DNA of 64,000 nt from Galeopsis tetrahit (taxonomy: Eukaryota; Streptophyta; Magnoliopsida; Lamiales; Lamiaceae): assembly GCA_963675135.1 (NCBI GenBank), contig OY776124.1, positions 16,924,066 through 16,988,065 on the forward strand. Direction: 5' to 3'. The first letter of the stretch is position 1. Each line of letters opens with the position of its first letter. This document shows positions 56,160-64,000 of the stretch, piece by piece. A program made the translations under genes and the position numbers. The notes below the pieces were generated by a model, which did not search any database, was not told the DNA's origin, and worked only from the letters and a program-made list of their open reading frames with translations.

Positions 56160-57404
56160 TCAATTGTCCAATTTCCCTGGATCAAGAAGACCCAACTCTG
56201 CTGATAGTTCCAGAAATCTTGCTTCTGCAAGTGGCTTTGTCAATATATCGGCTTTTTGATGGTCTGTGTGGATCTTTACCAACTTGATATCCTTCTTCTC
56301 CACATGATCTCTAATGAAGTGATGTTTGATGTCCACATGTTTGCATCTTGTGTGCAATACAGGATTCTGTGATATGGCAATAGCACTGTTATTGTCACAG
56401 AATATTGGCACTTCAGTAGAGTTGACTTTGTAGTCTCTGAGTTGTTGTCTCAGCCAAAGGATTTGAGCACAACAACTTCCAGCAGCAACATATTCAGCTT
56501 CAGTGGTGGAAGTAGCCACTGTGTTTTGCTTCTTGGAAAACCAAGATATGAGTTTGTTGCCCAAGAATTGACAAGTCCCTGAAGTGGACTTTCTGTCAAT
56601 TCTACATCCTCCATAATCAGCATCTGAGTAGCCAGTTAACTCAATGTTGTCATCAGCAGGGTACCAAATGCCTAGATTTTCAGTGCCTTTGAGATACCTC
56701 AAGATCCTCTTTGCAGCCTCAAGGTGGCTTTTCTTAGGGTTTGCTTGAAACCTTGCACAAACACCTACTGCAAAGGTGATGTCAGGTTTGCTGGCAGTGA
56801 GATAGAGGAGTGAGCCAATTATTCCTCTATACTCAGTGGAGTTGGTTGGAACACCACTCTCATCAGGATCCATCTTCCAATTTGTGTTCATTGGGATCCT
56901 TACTGGCTTGCTTGATGTACACCCAAATTTCTTGATCATTTCTCTGGTGTACTTGGCTTGGTTGATAAAGATTCCTTCTTTAGATTGCTTGACTTGTAGA
57001 CCCAAAAAGAAGTTCATCAACCCCATCATGGACATCTCAAACTTGCTTTGCATGAGCTTGGAGAACTTCTCACACAGCTTCTCATTAGGGGATCCAAAAA
57101 TTATGTCATCTACATAAATTTGGACAAGCAAGATGTCCTCTCCTTCAGAGATTCTGAAGAGTGTTCTGTCCACAGTTCCCTTGGTGAATCCATGATCCAA
57201 GAGGAATTGTGACAGTGTATCATACCAAGCCCTAGGGGCTTGCTTGAGTCCATATAGAGCCTTCTTCAGTCTGTATACTTGGTCTCCAACCTCAAAACCT
57301 GGTGGTTGCTCCACATAGACTTCTTCTTTCAATACTCCATTTAGAAAGGCACTCTTGACATCCATTTGGTACACTTTGAACCTCTTGTGGGCTGCATAGG
57401 CTAG
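56160..57404 (-). pseudogene. Sirevirus RT (C-terminal part) and RNase H
   Basis: The reading resumes at the insertion boundary with [23 protein letters not shown]. It passes [14 protein letters not shown] and the catalytic [12 protein letters not shown], then RNase H with [24 protein letters not shown] and KHVDIKHHF, and ends [12 protein letters not shown] with a normal stop. No shift or stop is seen in 404 residues, so the protein was functional until the 57405-63657 element split it. The preceding RT codons lie at 63658-64000. Confidence 0.93.
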
Positions 57405-59038
57405 TGATTAGTGTGAAAATTGCTTGAAATTCATGTATTTAATTTGCATAATTTTATAAGATTTTGTGCATTATTTACATTAATTTGTCTCATTGCTCTT
57501 GATTTGGAGAAAGGGTGTTGTTTGCTATTTTTATAGGAAAAAGAGCATTTTTGATGCAAAACACACCTTGTTTATATTGTGGAGTCAATCGAAGGAAGAA
57601 ATCGAGAAGAAGTTGAAACGAGAAAATATGGAAGGTGTAAATTATTTGGGCCAACAATTTAATTGATGGCCCATTTAATTAATTGTTGGAGTATTGAGTG
57701 ATGGGCCCATTTAATTAATTGGGCTCCAGAATTACAATGCCATTTATCAACCAAGATGCTGAAAGTGAGAAATCAAATTTAGAATTAATAAGCAGCCGTG
57801 AGCATTGGAATGTAAGCACAATTGGGAAAAGTTTAATTGATGAAGGCCCAAAGGCATTTGGGCCAATTCAGCGTGAAATAAAAAGAAGCCCACGCATGTT
57901 TCATTAAGAGGAGAGGCAGAACACACGCAGGGGGATATACACAGAAGCTGGGAATTGGAAACAGACGTAGAGCTCGAAGAGGGGAAACCCTCCCCTCCTC
58001 CCCACTTCACTCCACTCATTTAGATAGTTTAGTTTGTTATTTCAATTTCCTAGATAGATTTTAATGGTGTATTCAATTTTGGTTGGCATTGAAGACCTAA
58101 GGTGATATTTTTCCATTTATTGCAAATTTAATTGGGTAATTTCAATTTCATTAATGTTTTGTAGTTTAATTTACATTAGTTTTATTCTAGTTGTTAATTT
58201 AGACATGAGCTAATCTCCAATTGCCTTGGGTGTGGATATTTTGATGGGTGTTTAGTGTAATTGTGGATTAATTGCATGATTAGCTTATAATTTTGGTGTT
58301 TAGGTTTTTAGGGTTGTATTTTGATGATTCATTTGGTTGATCAACCCTATTAGCAAGCATGTTCGATTATGTTTATTGCAACGAGAGTTGGGTAGCATGA
58401 TTGGGAGTGTGAGTGTGAGCTTTGATCAATTGAATAGAAGTTAATTAGTAATTAGCTCACCCGAGAGGGGGGTTAATGGCTAGACCGACAACTTTAGACA
58501 CTAAACAAATAGAGGTCGTCTAGGAGTTTGGTGAGAAGGCGTTTCATAAGCATTAGTAACCGTGTTGAAAGTGCTTATGCAACACTATCTTAGGAGCTTA
58601 TGGTATTTGGTTAGATCCTATAATTGGTAATCAATGCACGTTGTTTACCTATGCCTTTCGAGGGGGTTTGCACACATTTGTGATAGCCTTTAGCTTAACC
58701 TGAATTCGTAGTAAAATCATGTAATTGGTTCACTAATTCACTTAATTGCTCACAAAACGGAAACACTCGAGGCAATACTTTCTCACCTTGCACTTTCATT
58801 ATTGAGAGTTAGTTTAGTTGTTTGCATTATTTTTTCTTTTTCTTATTGATATTTACTTTATTCTCACGTTTAGCTTCTATAACACCATTTTAACTTATAG
58901 TTTTGGGGCTCCACGCTCTCTCTAGGTCCTTGGACGATAACTACTAGGTCGTATACTTACTCAACTATAACGAACCCATACGCTTGTGGGGATTGTTATT
59001 GTTGTACTAAAAAGTGTACAAAAATATGAACCAAGTCA
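57405..59038 (+). repeat. 5' LTR of the Athila-like element (1,634 bp)
   Basis: The LTR begins TGATTAGTGTGAAAATTGC and ends CAAGTCA. It is almost identical to the 3' LTR up to about 58620, then strongly diverged to the end. The 62- and 90-codon frames inside (57719, 57747) occur equally in both LTRs and are not genes. Confidence 0.92.
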
Positions 59039-59039
59039 A

Positions 59040-59057
59040 TGGCGCCGCTGCCGGGGA
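59040..59057 (+). other. Primer-binding site, tRNA-Asp type
   Basis: TGGCGCCGCTGCCGGGGA lies immediately inside the 5' LTR. Confidence 0.8.
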
Positions 59058-59186
59058 TCTAGTTGAGAGTCTTACGTGGGACTTGAAACTTGTTGAGTGG
59101 TGTTACTAGTAGCATTTTATTTTTGTTATTTTGTTTTCTTTGAATTTGATACTTTGATTTTTGCAGGTGTGCACTTAATCGACTAG

Positions 59187-60341
59187 ATGGATGGATATAA
59201 CCAATACCAATGGAATCAATGCTATAATCAAAATGGTATGGTTTATCCTCCACAACATGGAGATGTGAGCTACGATGATTGGAGGAACTTTGATCACCAT
59301 TATCAAATGCAACAAGTTCCCTCCTATTATCAAGATTGGAGGAATGAAGAAGCATCACCTCCTCCTCAAGGATATTATCCTCCACATCCACATCAATACC
59401 CTCCTCCTCAACACCCTTATCCACCATATCCATATCCTCCTCCACCACCTGAAGAGCAGTATCGTCCACCTCCTCTTCCACCTATAGAAGAACCTCACTT
59501 TGAATTTCATGAAGCTTCAGAAGGAAATTGGTATGATAGTGAGAGGAGCTTTGAGTACGATCATCAAGTGCAACAAGTTCCCTCTCATTATCAATATCAT
59601 GATTGGGGAAAAATGGAAGCTTCACCCGTTCTTATAGAAGCATTCAAAAACTATATGGGTGAAGATGAATTTCAAAGAGCTTTGGATGAAATTTGGGAAA
59701 ACAATGAGTTTTAGCCACCAAACAATGAGGGTAGGACTACTATCGAAAAACTCTGCATTGCACACATGAAGGAGAGAATGGAAGAAAGAGAGAATCAACT
59801 CAAGTCACTTCTGAATGGAATGGAGCGGATGAACTCAACAAACGGGGCATTGGTCATCGCTATGAAAGCAGAAGAGGATCCAATTGAGGATGAGGATAAA
59901 AAGGGGTATCCACTGGAAGACATGAGCACGGGAAGGAGTTTAATGGTGATTGAAAAAGATGATAAAGAGGAACGTCCCTTGATGGACATGAGCTACAAGG
60001 AACAAGAAAATCAAGAAGCATCACAAGATGAGTTGGAGAGCGAAATGAGCATTTCTAAACCTTTACACTCTTCAATTTGCACTTTACTTGATATTGATAC
60101 TTCTATTGATTTTATTTTGCCTCTTAATCACTTTGATTCAAAAAAAGAAGTTGAGAAGAGTTTAGGTATTCTTGAGGAGAAAGGAAAGCAGTGGAAAGAG
60201 CAAGATGAACATTCATCGATGAAAGTATGGAAGAAACATGTGGATGCTTGGTCTTCCATTCATAAGAGCCTTCTTGAGTTTGAAGCTCAAAGGTTGAAAT
60301 ACAATGGGAAGGAAGACCGATATCCATGGCCTTTCCGATGA
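59187..60341 (+). pseudogene. Element-encoded Tyr/Pro/Gln-rich protein with acidic C-half (one in-frame TAG)
   Basis: From MDGYNQYQWNQCYNQNG the first part (175 codons) is rich in Tyr, Gln and Pro, with PPHPHQYPPPQHPYPPYPYP and two copies of a QVPSYYQDWRNEEAS / QVPSHYQYHDWGKMEAS unit. A TAG at 59712-59714 is followed in the same frame by PPNNEGRTTIEKLCIAHMKERMEERENQL and a second part (191 codons from 59766) that is acidic and helical. It ends KYNGKEDRYPWPFR. There is no protease, zinc knuckle or RT. It is probably a residual gag-like protein of a non-autonomous Ty3 family. Whether the TAG is a mutation or a read-through site cannot be decided here. A low-complexity artefact is unlikely because the frame holds over 1.1 kb. 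Confidence 0.6.
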
Positions 60342-60386
60342 GTTCTTTTATTTTCGTCCGGCTTGAAGACGTTAAACTTAGCGTTA

Positions 60387-60404
60387 AATGGGAGGCAACC
60401 CATT
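60387..60404 (+). other. Short hairpin AATGGG-AGGCAA-CCCATT
   Basis: A 6-bp stem with 6-base loop lies 46 bp after the ORF stop. The GGGAGGCAACCC motif recurs in Athila-like elements after coding regions. The stretch 60405-61960 is non-coding; it contains TTAAGTTTGGGGGAGA (60664-60679), a near match to the true polypurine tract. Confidence 0.6.
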
Positions 60405-61962
60405 CTTTATTACTTTCTTTTATTTTTAGATTTGTAGCTTGTTTGATCTTTTGTTTAGTTTTTGTTTTGTAGGTTGAGTATTGTGTTGGTGGTCAAGGAT
60501 GTGAGATACGCATGGTGGAGCTCAAGGGTAGTGGTGCTTCGGTGCTAAAGGTCCAATGGACAATTGGTGACGATAGCTTGCTTCTTTGGTGAGCTTGGTT
60601 GGTGGTAAAATTCTAAGGTAACACACTCATTCTCAAACTTTGCATTCAACTAGATAGTTTCACTTAAGTTTGGGGGAGATTTTGTGTGTTTACCTTCATT
60701 TATATTGCACCGTTGTTCCTAGTTTTGGTGATTGAGATATCTTGTGGATTGTTGGTATTTGAGGCTTAATTGATGGTGATTGTTGGTTATTGAAGTTTGG
60801 TTGAGCTTGTTGGTATTGATTGATGCTTGCTTGTTCACTTGATTTTGTGAAGATTTGTGTTTGATTTGGTGCTCTCAATTCATGATTAGACAAGCTTGTG
60901 AGCTTTAGAGCCCTTAGACTTTCATATATTATGGTCTATTTTTCTTCTTGTGAGTATCATTCATACTTGTGTGCTCTAGAACTTGCCAATTATCTTGTTT
61001 GAAGCTACTATTTGTGTGAAATCTTTGGAAGTGATATAAGGCCATCTTTGTTTTGAATAGTCACTTGGCCAAATGTTCCATACCAAATGAAATGTTTCCG
61101 TAGTTAGCCACTTTGAGCCTATTGACTTATATTCTTTGGCAACCTACAAATTTAGCCTATTTGTCCATCTTGTATGATCCTAATTTTCCCTATGAACTAG
61201 TGGAGCTTGAATGTTGACAAATGTGGTTGAATTGAGGTGAAATATGAATTTGGTGGATTGTTTGGTTGGAAAGTGAAAAGATTGAAAAGAAAAAAAAATT
61301 GAGAAAAGATGAATTGTGAGTTGTGCATAAAAAAGATTGAGTTGATGTGAAATGAAAAGAAAAGAAAAATCGAAAAAGAAAACTCTCTTGTGCACAAGAA
61401 TTTGGTAGAGCTTGAAGTTCAAAAGTGTTCAAAAAGTTTTGGTGGTGAAAAATGTGCTTAAAAAGAAAAGAAGTAAATTGTGTGGGATGTAGAACTTTGA
61501 GTTGCAACTTGATCAATTGCAACTTTCATTTTTGCTCCACTAGTTTATGAGTCACTTTATCCAAATCTTCCACACCCTAACCAAAGAGCCTACATTACAA
61601 CCAAATGTGAAGTCCTTATTGATTCATTGATTGAGCACATAACATGTGGTGGAGAACTTAGACATTTGGCAAGCATATGGTAGTGCACTTGTGTGATTTG
61701 ATGTTGAGAGCATACAATTCCTTGATATACACTTTTGAGTGATGAGAGATACACTTACTTGTGAGGAAATTGTGAATTGAGCACTTGATCTTGCATGGAT
61801 TTGAGCATAATTTGTGAACTTGTTTGTTGATTTTTCTACCTCTTGTCTTGACTAGATGGAGATAACTTGACAATTACATATTCTATATTGGCTTATGAGT
61901 TCCTTCGCAATCCTCCCACTTGTTCTATTTTTCTTTCGTTGCTCGGGGACGAGCAACACTTT

Positions 61963-61981
61963 AAGTTTGGGGGGGGGGGGG
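61963..61981 (+). other. Polypurine tract of the Athila-like element
   Basis: AAGTTT followed by 13 G's directly precedes the 3' LTR, the position and composition required for plus-strand priming. Confidence 0.88.
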
Positions 61982-61982
61982 T

Positions 61983-63657
61983 TGATTAGTGTGAAAATTG
62001 CTTGAAATTCATGTATTTAATTTGCATAATTTTATAAGATTTTGTGCATTATTTACATTAATTTGTCTCATTGCTCTTGATTTGGAGAAAGGGTGTTGTT
62101 TGCTATTTTTATAGGAAAAAGAGCATTTTTGATGCAAAACACACCTTGTTTATATTGTGGAGTCAATCGAAGGAAGAAATCGAGAAGAAGTTGAAACGAG
62201 AAAATATGGAAGGTGTAAATTATTTGGGCCAACAATTTAATTGATGGACCATTTAATTAATTGTTGGAGTATTGAGTGATGGGCCCATTTAATTAATTGG
62301 GCTCCAGAATTACAATGCCATTTATCAACCAAGATGCTGAAAGTGAGAAATCAAATTTAGAATTAATAAGCAGCCGTGAGCATTGGAATGTAAGCACAAT
62401 TGGGAAAAGTTTAATTGATGAAGGCCCAAAGGCATTTGGGCCAATTCAGCGTGAAATAAAAAGAAGCCCACGCATGTTTCATTAAGAGGAGAGGCAGAAC
62501 ACACGCAGGGGGATATACACAGAAGCTGGGAATTGGAAACAGACGTAGAGCTCGAAGAGGGGAAAGCCTCCCCTCCTCCCCACTTCACTCCACTCATTTA
62601 GATAGTTTAGTTTGTTATTTCAATTTCCTAGATAGATTTTAATGGTGTATTCAATTTTGGTTGGCATTGAAGACCTAAGGTGATATTTTTCCATTTATTG
62701 CAAATTTAATTGGGTAATTTCAATTTCATTAATGTTTTGTAGTTTAATTTACATTAGTTTTATTCTAGTTGTTAATTTAGACATGAGCTAATCTCCAATT
62801 GCCTTGGGTGTGGATATTTTGATGGGTGTTTAGTGTAATTGTGGATTAATTGCATGATTAGCTTATAATTTTGGTGTTTAGGTTTTTAGGGTTGTATTTT
62901 GATGATTCATTTGGTTGATCAACCCTATTAGCAAGCATGTTCGATTATGTTTATTGCAACGAGAGTTGGGTAGCATGATTGGGAGTGTGAGTGTGAGCTT
63001 TGATCAATTGAATAGAAGTTAATTAGTAATTAGCTCACCCGAGAGGGGGGTTAATGGCTAGACCGACAACTTTAGACACTAAACAAATAGAGGTCGTCTA
63101 GGAGTTTGGTGAGAGGGCGTTTCATAAGCATTAGTAACCGTGTTGAAAGTGTTTATGAAACACTATCTTAGGAGCTTATGGTATTTGGTTAGATCCTATA
63201 ATTGCTAATCAATGCACGATGTTTACCTATGCCTTTCGAGGGGGTTTGCACACATATGTGATAGCCTTTAGCTTAATCCGAATTCATAGCTAATTCATGA
63301 AATTGGTCACTAACTCACTTAATTGCTCACAAAACGGAAACACCCGAGGCAATACCCTTCCCTTGCACTTTCCAAAAGAAAGTTAGATAACTTGGTATTA
63401 TTCTTGTTACTAGTTCTCATTACTTTAGTTAATCTAGTTTAATACTTGCGTTTATAATTCCCGAAAATCCAAACAAACACGTGTAGTTACTACAATAGCA
63501 TGCATACTCGTAACTTTAGGGATTCACTTGCACTTAATTAAATCCTTGGAACGAAAAATACTACTTGGTCGTACTTACGTACTACAATCAGATCCATACG
63601 CTTGTGGGGCTCAAATTGTCAAGTGCTTTAAAAGTGTTAAAAATTCGAATCAAGTCA
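61983..63657 (+). repeat. 3' LTR of the Athila-like element (1,675 bp)
   Basis: Collinear with 57405-59038. The last ~370 bp differ markedly from the 5' LTR though short anchors (CTCACAAAACGGAAACAC, CATACGCTTGTGGGG, CAAGTCA) are kept. Confidence 0.92.
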
Positions 63658-64000
63658 GCTAGGAAGAGCCTTATTGCTTCTAGCCTTGCCACAGGTGCAA
63701 ATGTCTCATCATAGTCAATGCCTTCATGCTGGCAGTAACCTTTTGCCACTAGTCTTGCTTTGTTTCTGACAATCACATCATTCTCATTCTTTTTGTTCTT
63801 GAACACCCACTTGGTTCCAATAACATCTTGATGTGAAGGTCTATCAACCAGCTCCCATACTTCATTTCTGGTGAATTGGTTGAGTTCTTCCTGCATTGCT
63901 GTGATCCAATTGGCATCCTGAAGTACTTCATCAATGTCTTTTGGTTCCTGTTCTGACAAGAAACAACATAACATAGCATTTTCACCATGAAACCTTCTGG
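63658..64000 (-). pseudogene. Sirevirus RT, N-terminal part (continues beyond the window)
   Basis: The minus strand reads [19 protein letters not shown], then [49 protein letters not shown] and [14 protein letters not shown]. These are the standard copia RT N-terminal motifs, and the frame joins that at 57404 after removal of the nested element and one GCTAG. Confidence 0.93.

Larger units (their letters stand above)
57405..63657 (+). mobile_element. Complete non-autonomous Athila-like LTR retrotransposon (6.25 kb)
   Basis: LTRs at 57405-59038 and 61983-63657 are flanked by a perfect GCTAG duplication (57400-57404; 63658-63662), and removal rejoins the Sirevirus RT frame. The primer site TGGCGCCGCTGCCGGGGA starts at 59040, two bases after the LTR, matching the tRNA-Asp-type sites used by Athila/Tat elements with one difference as I recall them. 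A polypurine tract with 13 G's ends at 61981. The only ORF region is 59187-60341; there is no protease, RT, RNase H or integrase. The GGGAGGCAACCC hairpin is typical of Athila-related Ty3 elements, so mobilisation in trans by such an element is likely. Confidence 0.88.
48335..64000 (-). mobile_element. Sirevirus-type Ty1/copia element, 3' part, runs off the right edge
   Basis: Minus-strand order from right to left is RT (split by another element), RNase H, a very long 3' ORF, polypurine tract and a 1.8-kb LTR. A large ORF between pol and the 3' LTR and long LTRs are the hallmarks of the Sirevirus (SIRE/Maximus) lineage of copia elements. The left flank TAATC (48330-48334) is the expected TSD. 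The insertion lies within the Tork RT codons for DYTEIF. Confidence 0.88.

Noticed and set aside
57719..58019. 62- and 90-codon frames repeated at 62297 and 62325
   Set aside because: They lie in both LTRs of the Athila-like element and are identical because the LTRs are; no domain is visible.
59059..59481. 140-codon minus-strand frame rich in Glu and Asp
   Set aside because: It is the antisense of the Pro/Tyr-rich frame on the plus strand and overlaps the primer-binding region.

Overview
The window is nuclear DNA of a flowering plant, almost certainly a eudicot. The evidence is AT-rich intergenic DNA, GT-AG introns, a secreted pectin methylesterase inhibitor (PMEI) gene, exons of plastid-type phosphoribosylanthranilate isomerase (PAI) and dense plant-type transposable elements. 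I cannot name the species. Only two host loci are visible: a three-copy PMEI cluster (about 2.6-41.8 kb, plus strand, one intact copy) and the 3' exons of PAI (44.9-46.4 kb, minus strand). Nearly everything else is transposon, and much of it can be delimited by target-site duplications (TSDs).

Layout. 1-2613: 5' part of a decayed minus-strand Ty1/copia element inserted in the promoter of PMEI copy 1 (2838-3251, broken). 3262-4630: MITE and hAT remnants and a repeat shared with 23.1-23.8 kb. 4631-17242: LTR element (LTRs 4631-4995 and 16856-17242) whose only recognisable protein is a gag with a zinc knuckle (14049-14810); it carries a CACTA-type end at 5099 and three Stowaway-like MITEs. 17.7-19.48 kb: plus-strand copia LTR and stop-riddled gag. 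19479-21400: PMEI copy 2, broken by an insertion in its signal-peptide codons. 21.7-25.7 kb: a palindrome with arms above 600 bp and a ~500 bp direct duplication.

27247-41189 is a 13.9 kb CACTA-type element (CACTACAAAAAAAA ends, TSD TAT) sitting 20 bp upstream of the TATA box of the only intact PMEI gene (41278-41769). It contains a Pack-MULE candidate (29189-35487, 9-bp TSD) with fragments resembling a plasma-membrane H+-ATPase gene and possibly a DnaJ-type zinc-finger gene, a solo LTR (36409-37734, TSD ACAAT) and Stowaway-like MITEs.

41.9-44.35 kb holds two hAT-type elements with perfect 8-bp TSDs and LTR/gag debris. PAI exons follow, broken at 46402 by a Tork-type copia element. That element's reverse transcriptase is broken at 48334 by a Sirevirus-type copia element with a very long 3' ORF, and the reverse transcriptase of the Sirevirus is in turn broken by a complete non-autonomous Athila-like LTR element (57405-63657, TSD GCTAG). 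The 5' parts of the Tork and Sirevirus elements, and the PAI upstream exons, must lie beyond 64000.

The genes do not form a pathway. The window records successive insertions whose order can be read from the nesting. All domain calls are from reading motifs; no database search was run.
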